Shown: positions 19,069 to 28,112, counted from the stretch's first letter. The stretch is DNA of 29,832 bases from Chara braunii (GCA_003427395.1 BFEA01000495.1:361008-390839); one strand, 5' to 3'. Numbers and translations: made by a program. The notes: a model not told the origin generated them from the letters alone.

Positions 19069-19285
19069 GGGTGATGCGAGGACATCATGATGATGAGAAG
19101 CGATGCAGCAAGACGGGGTGATGATGATGATGATGATGAAGGTTTAGCAAAATATGGATTTGACTGAGAAAGGGTGATGAAAGAACATCGTGATGATGAC
19201 AGGTGCCACTGAAGGTAGAATGAATAGGAAGAAGGTCTAGCGAAAATGAGTAAGGGAAGACAGGGATGATGTCTGACATGATGTG
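19069..19285 (+). repeat. GATGAT-rich imperfect tandem repeat, ~103 bp
   Basis: GGGTGATG(C/A) followed by (G/A)ACATC(A/G)TGATGATGA occurs at 19069 and 19172. A pure (GAT)n stretch lies near 19119-19139 and a third weak copy near 19262. Confidence 0.65.
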
Positions 19286-19638
19286 ATGACAGATATGGCG
19301 TAGGTACTTGGAAATTGACGAAATATCGACGTAAATGGCGTCATAACGGGAGGATACTGATGGGGGAGGTTTTTTTTGATTGATGAAATACCTTTATGGT
19401 AGAGTGCAGTTTTGCCAAGGCGAAGGTTGAGATCCTTGGAGCTACCGGACCAAGAAAGGAATGGAACCGATGCCTGTCGCTGCGCTTCGTCGGCTTGGCT
19501 GCCTGGCTAAGAAATAACGGAAATGTTGTTGCTTTACGACGATGCTGTCTTTTCTTGTTGTGATGCTGAATTTCAACAACGCTGGATCTCTGGGATGAAA
19601 TGATTGAATTGTAAAATTTCGGGACAGATTGACTTGAG

Positions 19639-19975
19639 GAGACCAGTCATTTCCAAGCCGAGATTGGTTTGAATGGAGCGCCTTGACGAATCGTTGGTCC
19701 GGAGTTGGCGAAACGTTGGTCCGGAGTTTGATATTTCTCAGGCTTCAGTTACTAGTCTGGAGTTGCATTGCTTTTCAGGCTTCAATCACTTATTATTCTA
19801 GCCTGCAAAGAATCATTTATCAGGCTTCAGTTACTTGTCTGAAGTTTGATCCTTTTTTCAAAGGCTTCAATTACTTATAATTTAAGCCTGCAAAAAATCA
19901 AACTCCGGACTCAACACTTCGTCGAGGCGAGGCGCTCCAAGCCAATCTGGGTTTGAAAACGAGTGGTCTCGGCCA
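19639..19975. mobile_element. Foldback element, ~335 bp with ~90-bp inverted arms
   Basis: The left arm runs from GAGACCAGTCATTTCC (19639) through GAGATTGGTTTG, GGAGCGCCTTGACGAA and GGTCCGGAGTTTGAT to about 19735. The right arm holds the inverted counterparts: ATCAAACTCCGGACT, TTCGTCGAGGCGAGGCGCTCC, CCAATCTGGGTTTG and GAGTGGTCTC, ending about 19970. The loop contains three shorter repeats of the type CAGGCTTCA(G/A)TTACT and GCCTGCAAA(G/A)AATCA. The right arm continues directly into the tandem array that begins at 19942, so the array unit includes the element's terminus. Confidence 0.75.
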
Positions 19976-20364
19976 TTCTTTTCTTCGCCAGGCAGCGAAG
20001 CTGACAAAGAGTAGGAAAAAAGGGATTGACTGCTGACCTGACCGTAGCTTATTGGAAGATTACGTCGTTGTCCCAATCTGGGTTTGAAAACGAGTGGTCT
20101 CGGCCATTCTTTTCTTCGGCAGGCAGCGAAGCTGACAGAGAGTAGGAAAAAAGGGATTGATTCCGGACCTGACCGTAGCTTATTGGAAGATGTGGTGGTT
20201 ATTTTTACGTCGTTGTCCCAATCTGGGTTTGAAAACGAGTGTTCTCGGCCATTGTTTTCTTCGCCAGGCAGCGAAGCTGACAAAGAGTAGGAAAAAAGGG
20301 ATTGATTCCTGACCTGACTGTAGCTTATTGGAAGATGTGCCTACTTTTACGTCGTTGTCCCAAG
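19942..20364 (+). repeat. Three tandem units of 131-145 bp
   Basis: Units starting CCAATCTGGGTTTGAAAACG lie at 19942, 20073 and 20218. Each contains CTCGGCCATT, TTTTCTTCG(C/G)CAGGCAGCG, AGTAGGAAAAAAGGGATTGA, GACCTGAC(C/T)GTAGCTTATTG and TACGTCGTTGTCCCA. The second unit has an extra ~14-bp GT-rich segment (GTGGTGGTTATTTTT), partly kept in the third. High identity suggests recent amplification of a foldback end. Confidence 0.9.
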
Positions 20365-20377
20365 TGGGAAAAAAGAA

Positions 20378-20682
20378 GGGAAAATTGTTGAAATACCCCT
20401 AGAAGTCGAGTTATCTCGTTAGATCCCCTAAAATACAGGGGTATGCGGAAATGCCCTCAACTTTTGCATCTGCACCTTTCCCGGTCATTGGCAACTTCTT
20501 CATATGCCCTGGGCCCAGGCTATAGGGGCCGGGACATTTTTTGTGTCATCTGCAGGGTCCAACAGCCAGAAATACTGGGACATATAGATAAGTTGCCGAG
20601 GGCCGGTCCAATTGGCGAGTGGGGTATTTTGCAAAGGTTTGCAGTCGTCAGGGGTATCTGACAAAATACGAACAATTTTGCC
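20378..20682. mobile_element. Possible MITE with short imperfect terminal repeats
   Basis: The left end GGGAAAATTGTTGAAATACCCC is matched, inverted, by the right end CAGGGGTATCTGACAAAATA followed by CGAACAATTTTGCC. The match covers about 20 bp with an indel. The interior is GC-richer and holds no convincing coding frame. The assignment is tentative because the inverted match is imperfect. Confidence 0.4.
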
Positions 20683-20810
20683 GTGAAGTGTTTTTGTTTT
20701 TATCTATTTTAAGCTTTTATGTTAGGTGGTAAGATTGCTAAGTATGTTGGTTTCACCGCTTTGGGTTGTCATCTCCTGGGCTTTTTTCTGCGTTTCCTGA
20801 TTTCCTGCAG

Positions 20811-20927
20811 TCCAAGAAAGGCGAGAAGTACCCGGTCGGTCCTTTTGTGCTCGGGTTCTTCATCTTTGTAGTCGTTGGCTCCTCCCTGTTTCAGATCATC
20901 AGGACCGCTCAGACGGGAAGCTTGTGA
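20811..20927 (+). CDS. RAMP4: RAMP4 exon 3 (transmembrane segment and stop)
   Basis: The exon follows the strong acceptor TTTCTGCGTTTCCTGATTTC...TGCAG and encodes 38 residues plus TGA (20925-20927). It starts SKKGEKYPVGP, then has a single hydrophobic span LGFFIFVVVGSSLFQII, and ends RTAQTGSL. The K-K-G-x-x-Y-P-V-G-P motif, the span and F-Q-I-I-R-T-A are characteristic of plant RAMP4; animal SERP1 has a different linker. The tail anchor would insert into the ER membrane with the N-terminus cytosolic. Joined in phase 0 to exon 2 and the ATG, the protein has 67 residues, the usual family length. All key positions are present and no break is seen. Confidence 0.92.
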   Translation, partial: SKKGEKYPVGPFVLGFFIFVVVGSSLFQIIRTAQTGSL

Positions 20928-21540
20928 GGACAGTTGGCCAGTTTGACGATAACCATGGATCCATCCGGCATTGCCCTTCTGTCCCGGAGGAAGAAGCGTA
21001 AAGGGAGAGGAGGAGGCCGGGGGGGGAGTAGGGATGTGGGAGGACTGTAATGAGAGAGAAGCAGAATAATGTTCAGGGGAAACTCTTAGCGAGTGATGCT
21101 GCCGCTGCGGTTGCTGCGCTGGAGATGGTGGTTAGCACTGTGTGCGTTACGTGACTAATGTTTACGTGTGACCCAATGGAGGTGGGAGGAGCAGCGATCT
21201 GCACTTCTTATTGTCTAATAATTGGGTTCAGTATAGCCCCAAATTCTCGCGTTTTCCTCCGGGGACAACCCTACCTGGGGAACATGCATATGCTTGCACG
21301 TTGGTACGTACAGCAGCATGAAGAATGCCGTTGTATTATATCAGTGATGGATGTGCAGTGAGCCCACTCCTTACCCTATCATTTTTGGCGCAACTTTTTG
21401 TTTTGGTCATTACTCGTAACCGTCAATGGGAGAGACGCAAATGGAGGTGGTGAAGGTGAAACCTACAGAGAATCCTCATAAGGGACAGACGAGGGAAAGG
21501 TGCATTGTGAGAGAGCCTGTCGGAGAAGGTGTGGGCGTAA
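20928..21540 (+). other. RAMP4 3' flank and probable 3'UTR
   Basis: Downstream of the stop there is a purine-rich stretch (20990-21060) and an AATAAT at 21065-21070 that could serve as a weak plant-type poly(A) signal. The transcript end cannot be fixed from sequence alone. A 31-codon frame starting ATGGATCCATCC (20955) is Arg/Gly-rich and probably chance. No other gene was recognised. Confidence 0.35.
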
Positions 21541-21544
21541 ATGC

Positions 21545-21597
21545 AGACACACACGCACACTCACACACACACACACTCACACAGACATGCACACACA

Positions 21598-21688
<91 letters not shown>
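21545..21688 (+). repeat. Compound microsatellite (CA)n(GA)n
   Basis: Interrupted CA repeats (21545-21638) pass directly into about 50 bp of pure GA repeats ending 21688. The HTHT/RERE and LSLS/CVCV open frames across it are artefacts. Confidence 0.95.
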
Positions 21689-21690
<2 letters not shown>

Positions 21691-21888
21691 TTGGTTGTGT
21701 TTGCAGGACGGCCAAGTTTTAAGCTGAGCAGGCGATGTGTGTTAGGTGAGCTTGGTGGTTTGCTGGCGGGGTTTGCGGTTGGAACTGGGTAAAAGGGTAT
21801 TCGCCCTATCATGGGAGCAACGTGCAAGAGACACCCGTTTTTTTGTTCGTACGGAACCTTGACCTAATCCGTTCTGATATTATGTAGA

Positions 21889-21921
21889 TACATATATATC
21901 GTATATATATATATATATATC
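21889..21921. repeat. (AT)n microsatellite
   Basis: ATACATATATATCGTATATA and following ATAT repeats form a short AT microsatellite. The surrounding 21690-22060 holds nothing else that I can assign. Confidence 0.85.
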
Positions 21922-22059
21922 TGGACTTCGAGTGTCTTCTGTTGATTTTAGAGTTTGATTGACCAAGCAGTGGTGTTTTTTCTTGCTCCTACACCCCTAT
22001 GCTGTCCAAGGTTTCTGCGGTCGCCTCTCTCCTGTTGAGCCCTGTGTGCAAATGCTTCG

Positions 22060-22375
22060 GTCTGTGGAAAAGGGAAAGATAATCTGCATAGGGACAAATA
22101 CATCAACAGACCTAGTCTGTTTAGGGGACAAATACATCAACAAACCTAGTCTGTTTAGGGACGAATTCGTAAACTATCTGTTAGTGTTATTACATTCATC
22201 TGATTCCATCAGGATTCGAGCTCACAAGCTGTTTGCTCACGGTTACATGTGTGAGCCACTCAGCCGCATGGAGTGGCTTGATCCCTCGGTCTGTGAAAAT
22301 GCTTAGTCTGGTTAGGGACAACTATGAAAACGGTCGGCTCAGTTTTGGAAATGGAAACATCAACAGGCCTAGTGC
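22060..22375 (+). repeat. 34-bp tandem duplication with a diverged outlying copy
   Basis: GACAAATACATCAACA(G/A)ACC followed by TAGTCTGTTTAGG occurs at 22093 and 22127, a period of 34. A diverged copy of the wider unit (CGGTCTGTG(G/A)AAA ... TTAGGGACAA ... ACATCAACAGGCCTAGT) lies at about 22287-22375. The 115-codon frame over it (21959-22306) has no recognisable motif. Confidence 0.75.
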
Positions 22376-22455
22376 AGCTGCTACACCCGTGAACTGCTGA
22401 AATACGATGTGGGAATCCAGATGGAATTAGAGTTACTAGATGAATCACATTCCCG

Positions 22456-22503
22456 AATTACCTGAGGCTGGTCAGCTTGATGATGATTACTCAAGGCCGT
22501 TGC
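22456..22503 (+). repeat. Dispersed repeat, TTACCTGA(G/A)GC(T/C)G copy 1
   Basis: About 45 bp, TTACCTGAGGCTGGTCAGCT then TGATGATGATTACTCAAGG, match 27375-27420 at roughly 80%. The homopolymer run of about 20 C (22510-22529) followed by CACAC and A10 adjoins it. Confidence 0.55.
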
Positions 22504-22539
22504 CCTTTCCCCCCCCCCCCCCCCCCCCACACAAAAAAA

Positions 22540-23360
22540 AAACCAGCCCGGTCAGGATGCAGCTGGATATGAAAGATGCGAAGGCGCATGATGTGCACCT
22601 GATATGCTGACAAGACCAGATGCATTTTGACAGGGTTAATCTTGTATTCTTGGACATGAAGGGGCTGTGTTTGTCCTGCACACTGGTCGATATTTTTGCT
22701 ACCATGCCGATGGATGTTTTTTTGTTTTTTTTTTTTGTTTTGCTTTCTAATCATAGCAACCGATGCATCTTGCCACTTTCTGTGGAAAGGGAATCTGTTA
22801 TTATTATTATTACCCTTGGATGTTTCTGGTTTTATGCTATTATTATTGCTTTTCGAGTACGCGTCAACAGGTCTGAGCGAAAAAGAAAATGTGGGAGAAA
22901 CAATGCGCCTTGGTTCTGTGTCCAAAACCAGATAAAGGTACATGCATGTACGTTACTGGGGAGGGGGAGAGAAAGAAGGGAGAAAGGTTGTGCCTTAACG
23001 GGAAGGAGGAGAGAGAAGGGAGAAATGTGATATATGAGTCTGAATGCTATACGCGGAAATGTAGAGCCTGATGAATGGATGTGTTGAAAAGTAGGAATGA
23101 AGCGCAATAGGCTCTGGAGCCTTTCCTCTGCAGAAAAATGAAATGCACAACAGGTTGTCATGTTGGAGGCAGGTATTCAAGAGAGTGACTCCCGTTTCTT
23201 TCTTGCCAAACCAGGAAGCAGCACTCCTATGCCAAGCAAGAGGTAGGGACAGGAAGTAGGTCTCTCTTCTCCTTTCCCCCTTTCCCTCAAAACTTTGAAG
23301 TGATGATCTATATAGCTCTCCTATAGGCAGATTGGGATACCTGCAGAAAGGTTCTGCGGC
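22540..23360. other. Unassigned region
   Basis: No gene was recognised. It includes T-rich (22718-22740) and TTATTATT patches (22797-22812) and a GGGAGAGAAAGAAGGG repeat occurring twice (22965-23030). The overlapping short frames on both strands are not convincing. Confidence 0.35.
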
Positions 23361-23363
23361 TTT

Positions 23364-23500
23364 CCTATAGAAAGTAGTGAGGGTGCAGGATTTGGTTTTA
23401 CAGTACCAAGTCATATGTGGCAGGCCCTGCTATAGAAAGTAGTGACGGTGGAGGATTTGTTTTTTTTTTGTAGTACCAAGTTGTGTGTGCCATGGCTTTG
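23364..23500 (+). repeat. 65-bp tandem duplication
   Basis: CTATAGAAAGTAGTGA(G/C)GGTG followed by (C/G)AGGATTTG and GTACCAAGT occurs at 23365 and 23430. The second copy carries an expanded T-run. Confidence 0.8.
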
Positions 23501-23940
23501 CTTAGGGCGCAGCGGATATAGCTGTACATAGATGGTAGGAAGTTCACCACAGAGGGCGGAAGGAAGAGAAGAAGAAAAAACAGGGTGCAGATAGCAATAG
23601 AGAGGTGTCAGTGCGCATATGGAGTCGCTTTTCAAGTTGCCACGAACCATCGTATGAACAGAAAACCCGTGTCTAATGAGAGACTGGGCCTAGCTCTGCT
23701 ACTCACCACATGGACAACATACAAAAAATGTGTATATTTTTACGTCTCGGGGAAGATTCGTTCTCATTTGCGTATTTGGCGAGTAGTGGAGCGAGGCCCG
23801 GTATGTGAGTTGACACAGTGCACAGCTGAGAAGTGCAGTTGGAGATAAAAACGCAGGTTGGCACATACGCATTCAGATGGAATCCCAGTGCAGATACCAA
23901 GTAAAGACTGCCGTCCGCAGTGGTTTGCATGCTATACCAT

Positions 23941-23974
23941 TGATCATCTCCTCTCCTATGACAGCAGCCCAGCG

Positions 23975-24024
<50 letters not shown>

Positions 24025-24112
24025 GATCATCTCCTCTCCTATGACAACAGCCCAGCTCTCTCTCTCTCTCTCTCTGTCTCTGATCATCTCCTCTCCTACG
24101 ACAGCAGCCCAG

Positions 24113-24144
<32 letters not shown>

Positions 24145-24179
24145 GTCTCTGATCATCTCCTCTCCTATGACAGCAGCCC

Positions 24180-24240
<61 letters not shown>

Positions 24241-24325
24241 CCCCTGTCTCTCTCTCTCTGTCTGTCTGTCTCTGATCATCTCTTCTCCTATGACAGCAGC
24301 CCAGCTCTCTCTCTCTCTCTCTCTG
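23941..24325 (+). repeat. Minisatellite: five 33-bp units separated by variable (CT)n
   Basis: The unit TGATCATCTC(C/T)TCTCCTA(T/C)GAC then A(G/A)CAGCCCAGC occurs at 23941, 24024, 24081, 24150 and 24273. Each is followed by a (CT)n tract of different length, usually ending in GTCTC or GTCTGTCTC before the next unit. Spacings are 83, 57, 69 and 123. The 157-codon plus and 121-codon minus frames over it are artefacts. Confidence 0.95.
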
Positions 24326-24329
24326 GGCT

Positions 24330-24550
24330 GATGAAAACCCTTCCCCAGCTCGAAGAATGAAAGAGGATTCCTAAAAAAAATCCCGACTCCCAAGTACTTG
24401 GAAAACACAGCACATATGGACTCGCAAAGCACAACTAAAGAACGATTTTTTTTCTTTTTTTTTTCTTTTCTTTTTTTTTTTGGACAAACACCCCTTCCAG
24501 TGCTAGTGCTGCTGATAAGAGCAGACAGCACTATCGCCGGAGGAGAGGCT
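24330..24550. other. Unassigned, with long T-run
   Basis: Nothing is recognised except the T-rich stretch at 24445-24481. Confidence 0.35.
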
Positions 24551-24600
24551 CCATCTATTGGTGGGGAGCGTCACCTGCTGGAAATCGGGTCCAGCGTCCC
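24551..24600 (+). repeat. Dispersed repeat, copy 2 (CACCTGCTGGAAATCGGGTC core)
   Basis: CTATTGGTGGGGAGCGTCAC then CTGCTGGAAATCGGGTCCAGCGTCC matches 12292-12340 with about six differences. It again lies close to a large CT microsatellite block. Confidence 0.75.
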
Positions 24601-24663
24601 ATTTTACAGAAAAAGGAATAGTTTAGAAAAAACTGGAACCAATGACTGTGAGTAGCTGTGGGA

Positions 24664-24810
24664 CCTGCCAGCATTCATTGCCCGGCAGAATCAGGGGATT
24701 AACTGAGCAGGCTTATGTGAGAGCCAAGAGTGCATGTAAGAGAACGGCTGTTGCCTGCCAGCATCGATTGCCCTGCAGAGCAGGGGATTTACTGAGCAGA
24801 CCTGTATAGA
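24664..24810 (+). repeat. 90-bp tandem duplication
   Basis: CCTGCCAGCAT(T/C)(C/G)ATTGCCC followed by GCAGA, CAGGGGATT(A/T)A and CTGAGCAG occurs at 24664 and 24754. A fragment (GGGATTGACTGAGCAGGGCCTTATG) recurs near 24970. Confidence 0.7.
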
Positions 24811-25186
24811 CCTTGGAGAAATGCTGTTGCCTTTGTATCTCTTCACCCTCAGAGGGAAGGCGCCGGATAGGAAAATAGGGACTGATACTGACCGGCTGCT
24901 TGCTCCAAACCCAGCCTGCTGACTGCAAATGCGGACTGCTTTTGTTAAGTGTGGAGTTCCGGGATTGACTGGGATTGACTGAGCAGGGCCTTATGAGAAG
25001 GGCCTTCCTTCTGCCAAGGATCCCCTCCTCCATACCACTGCTCCCCTACTGTAGCTAGAGCTGGTGGTGGAAAGAGGTCGGGGAAGTCTGAAGCAGGGCG
25101 CCAAGGGATGTCCTGATGGATATCTGTCCATTCTTGAAAAAGAAGCTGGTAGTTCCTGCCTCTTTGTCCCACAATTTCTCCCCCCC

Positions 25187-25414
25187 CTACTGCTTCCCCT
25201 TTCCCCTCCCATCGAATATTTGCAATGGGCTTTTCCCCTGGGTCCCCCCCAGCCAATCCTTGCTGAATTGTTGGATGTGTTTCTTGATTTCTGTTTTAGT
25301 ATGTAGGGTTACTAATTTTTCTTTTACTTTTTCCCATTGAATAGTAATTTCAGCTTGCACATACAGTCTAATTTCTTCCTGTAGGATTTGGCCATCCAGT
25401 CTTACTGCCTCCAT
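25187..25414 (-). pseudogene. Candidate coding relic, Lys/Glu-rich helical segment
   Basis: From an ATG at 25414 the minus strand encodes 75 residues, including QILQEEIRLYVQAEITIQ and EKVKEKLVTLHTKTEIKKH. This is a charged, helix-forming composition unlike the surrounding low-complexity DNA. The frame also extends a few codons upstream of the ATG. A neighbouring minus frame (25838-25416) ends at the same place in another frame, which could reflect a frameshifted older gene. No domain is recognised; a retroelement or other transposon remnant is possible but unsupported. Confidence 0.2.
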
Positions 25415-25849
25415 GTCATGAACACAATGTCTCCTCCATAGCGTCCATGATCTTCGTGCGCTGGGTGGTGCCTGGGTGATATAACGTGCGTGGGTTGGAT
25501 GGTACCATGCCGTTCAACTGTGCAATGTTCATCCGCATGGGCCTGGTGTGTATTTTTGTCTGAGGACGTAAGTCCTCAATTCGAGTACAGCTCGGTGGAA
25601 TCAAAGGCCAAATAACAGATGCAAGGCCCTGTGTGGGAAAACGAGCGACATGTTGACTGATGTTTTCATTTGTCTTGTTCCTCCGTGGAGGTGAGGTGCA
25701 TAACTGTATTTGAAGCACTCTGCGTATTCGATTCGATTTCGAACACAGGTTGGTGAAAAAGGTGGTGGCAAATGCCAACCCTGCATTAACAGTTGTATGT
25801 GTGAAAATAAACATTAATGATATTACTTTTAATATCAAATTAATTAATA

Positions 25850-25987
25850 TTAGACATCATAGGGAATTCTGAAGATGAAGAAGAAAGCTATATATTATAC
25901 CCTCGTGGAATTAGAGTAGGAGATACGGTAAGCTCTAGCATGGATGCATCTATTTTTGTAGGTACTACCTTACCTCCAAGTGCGCTA
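25850..25987 (+). pseudogene. rpl2: rpl2-like fragment (plastid-type ribosomal protein L2)
   Basis: The plus frame reads NSEDEEESYILYPRGIRVGD then TVSSSMDASIFVGTTLPPSA and meets a stop at 25988-25990. It lines up with the region of plastid/bacterial L2 that reads E-D-G-E-K-R-Y-I-L-x-P-[RK]-G, then G-D-[TK], a ser-rich turn, and I-x-x-G-N-x-L-P-L. After the stop the L2-like G-T-A-M-H-N-I sequence may persist for a few codons in a shifted frame (about 25981-25996). Only some 45 of roughly 275 codons are present, with no start and no C-terminal RNA-binding domain, so it is a fragment. The AT-rich flanks fit plastid-derived nuclear DNA (NUPT); that origin is inference. Confidence 0.5.
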
Positions 25988-25996
25988 TGAAATTTT

Positions 25997-26246
25997 AATT
26001 TATGTATTTGAAGAACCCTAAAAATGAAGATGAAGTGGCCGCTACACTCTTCTCTGGCCATGGTAATAAATATAAGCACTGCCAGGTTGTAACAGCATCC
26101 ATGGAACTCTTGCCTACAGCCAAGGTGGGGTTGCAACAACGACCTATTGGCCCCACACCCTCAGAAAAGACTCAGATTGGGACCTTCCGAGATACATCTG
26201 ATCGCATGAGTAGCCACATTGATACCAAAATTCTTTGACCAACCTC
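25997..26246. other. Unassigned region after the rpl2-like fragment
   Basis: A 78-codon plus frame (26002-26238) has no recognisable motif. Nothing else is seen. Confidence 0.3.
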
Positions 26247-26458
26247 GTTAAAACCACCAGTACCTCGATCAGCTATTGAGTCCGAGCCTCCCAGCACGCT
26301 GCGCGCCAAGTCCTGCCGAACTGCCGTTGCAATTTTCTTTTTCGTTTTGCCTGCGGCCTCCAGCCAATGTGGTCCGGCAGGCCGAAGCCCAAATGGCACG
26401 GCGCGTATACGGGAAGCGCCGCGGCCTATAGCTGGGCCAGGTACTGGTGGTTTAATAG
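26247..26458. mobile_element. Foldback/MITE-like element, ~212 bp
   Basis: The left end GTTAAAACCACCAGTACCTC...CAGCTATTGAG pairs with the right end GGCCTATAGCTGGGCCAGGT then ACTGGTGGTTTAAT, inverted, over about 35 bp. The interior is GC-rich with CCGGCAG and GCGCCG blocks. A third copy of the same end sequence (TAAACCACCAGTACTTGGCC then CAGCTATCGGCC) stands alone at 28261-28295, supporting a dispersed family. The open frames through it are artefacts of the repeat. Confidence 0.65.
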
Positions 26459-27005
26459 CCCCAAATAGTCTCCTCTTGTGTCTTGCGGGGCGGGGTCCTG
26501 CCGAGCCCACTGGTATGTTGCTGGTTGGTGCTGCGCAAATGTATTTTTGGCACCGGTGCCCTGAATGCCTAAAATACGCACAATCACGCACCCACTGCTG
26601 ACGACAGTGTGGGTGGACCGGTGGGATTGGCGGAGTGTGGTTGGCTGCTTTTTGCGAAATGCTGAGTGTGCCAACTTTGTCGATTTTTGTGTGCAGAATG
26701 GGTGAGTAATCTGAAAAAAAAAAAAAGGAAAAGGGAGACACAGATCAAGTGCTGTTCTGTTTGTGAGACGAAAAAAAACCTTGATGGCGAAAAGCATGCA
26801 TTTTTCCTCCCAACAGGTAGGGGAAGACCCACACCTTGGTGGTTTGGTGGGTCAACCTCAGAAAAAAAAGGAAGTGCTGGTTCGTTAGAAAAGTGTCAGG
26901 GCAGTGGCCACTTAAGAAGGGGCTAGATGAAGTGATAAGGCAACTTCCGTTCATTTTTTGTCGTCGTTAAATTTTGTTCCTTTTTTGCCATTGTCAAAAT
27001 TTGTT
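26459..27005. other. Unassigned region
   Basis: It contains an A-run at 26715-26728 and other short A-runs. Minus-strand frames here are rich in Phe from the T-runs and not convincing. No gene is recognised. Confidence 0.3.
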
Positions 27006-27192
27006 CATTTTTTGTTGAATGCGGTAAGAAAAATAAAAAGGCTTAATGGTGTGAAAATGAAATGCGAGGGGTCAAAAATAAAAATAAAAACATTTTTTGT
27101 TGAATACGGTAAGAAGAACAAAAAGGCTTAATGGTGCGAAAATGAAATTCGAGGGGTCAAAAAAAAAAAAAAAAAAAAACGCGAGGGGTCCA
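27006..27192 (+). repeat. 85-bp tandem repeat, two units plus a fragment
   Basis: CATTTTTTGTTGAAT(G/A)CGGTAAG ... AAAAAGGCTTAATGGTG(T/C)GAAAATGAAAT(G/T)CGAGGGGTC occurs at 27006 and 27091. The end GCGAGGGGTC recurs at 27181 after a 20-base A-run. The array is AT-rich. Confidence 0.85.
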
Positions 27193-28060
27193 TGCTGCTG
27201 AATGTGCTGTGTTCGTGCAGAATTTTGGCATGTGAGTCCTGCGCCTATGCCCCCTCGTCTCCACTGAGCCTGCCGAGATCATCGAAGAGGCTGTTCGTCA
27301 ACCGATACACGAGCTCATCATACTCCACAGGGCAAATGGACCTTGCCTAAGACTACGAGTCATAATACCGTCTTTACCTGAAGCCGTTCAGCTCAATGAT
27401 GATATCTCAAGACGCAGTCGTCCTTCCTAAAGAAATAAAAAGAAGAAAAATGAAGCAGCCAGCTATATGAGAGTGAAGCCAACAGCATGGTCGTGAAGGA
27501 GTCCTCTGGTCATCAGCACCCACACAAACGTCGGTGGGTGTCATCCTTATGGGTGAAGAGCAAGATACACAGCACCGCTGCCTCTACCGAGCATACTGCA
27601 TGGCGCTGGGCGAATGGGGGGGAAATGAAATTCGCTCCGACAGGTTGGCTACAGCCCAAATTTGCTTGGTGAAATTGAGACAACCTATTTTTAGGTGCAG
27701 CCGCTACTACTTAGATCAAATTGCCTGGAGAAGCTGGAGAGAGGATGGGCCTGAGAAACCTAGTTGCAGTTGAATGCATGCATGCTGGTCTGAGGAGAAT
27801 ATCTGTCCGTTTTACCCATGGGTCCAGCCTGGTGAGTTTCTTCTTGCTTTTGCTTGGGTATGCTTGGGGAAAGAAAGATTCTCAAAATTTTGGGTGCACA
27901 CAGGTGGGCCAGAGGTTTTCCTACTCTATCCGAACTGGATACGGGTAGGAAGTGGCTTTTTTTTCAGTACTTCAAACTTCAAAGTCTCTCTTTTGTTTCT
28001 TTTCTTTTCTTTCGAGTCATTATGGTTGGGCTTGGGTAGGGTGTGGGTGCAAAAGCACAA
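27193..28060. other. Unassigned region with dispersed repeat copy at 27375-27420
   Basis: TTACCTGAAGCCGTTCAGCT then CAATGATGATATCTCAAGAC matches 22456-22503. Short plus-strand frames (27487-27672, 27774-28163) have no recognisable motifs and I do not call them genes. Confidence 0.35.
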
Positions 28061-28087
28061 TGCTATGCTCTTGGGAAAGCTGCATGT

Positions 28088-28112
28088 ACCGGAAACTGGA
28101 TCCAGTGTCCCT
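28088..28112 (+). repeat. Dispersed repeat, partial copy 3
   Basis: ACCGGAAACTGGATCCAGTG then TCCC matches the second half of the repeat at 12292-12340 and 24551-24600; the CACCTG half is missing. The next 150 bp (to 28260) hold nothing I can assign. Confidence 0.6.

Larger units (their letters stand above)
18787..20810 (+). other. RAMP4: RAMP4 intron 2 (2.0 kb)
   Basis: The intron runs from GTAAGTTG at 18787 to TTTCCTGCAG at 20810. It contains a 32-bp tandem repeat with a G-run, a GAT-rich repeat, a large foldback element, a 131-145-bp tandem array and a further inverted-repeat element. I see no exon within it; the minus-strand frame 20283-19882 is produced by the tandem array. Confidence 0.8.

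Noticed and set aside
19882-20283. 133-codon minus-strand frame with internal repeats
   Set aside because: Its repeats mirror the 131-145-bp DNA array in RAMP4 intron 2; the unit length is not a multiple of three throughout and the frame ends with the array.
21959-22306. 115-codon plus-strand frame
   Set aside because: No recognisable motif, spans a 34-bp tandem duplication, and lacks good splice or start context.
23941-24325. CRISPR-like repeat-spacer pattern
   Set aside because: The spacers are only (CT)n of varying length, and the context is eukaryotic.
23858-24331. 157-codon plus-strand frame
   Set aside because: It is produced by the (CT)n-spaced minisatellite; SLSL repeats only.
26172-26741. 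189-codon minus-strand frame
   Set aside because: It spans the foldback element at 26247-26458, so its inverted DNA repeats explain the sequence; composition is biased and no motif was recognised.
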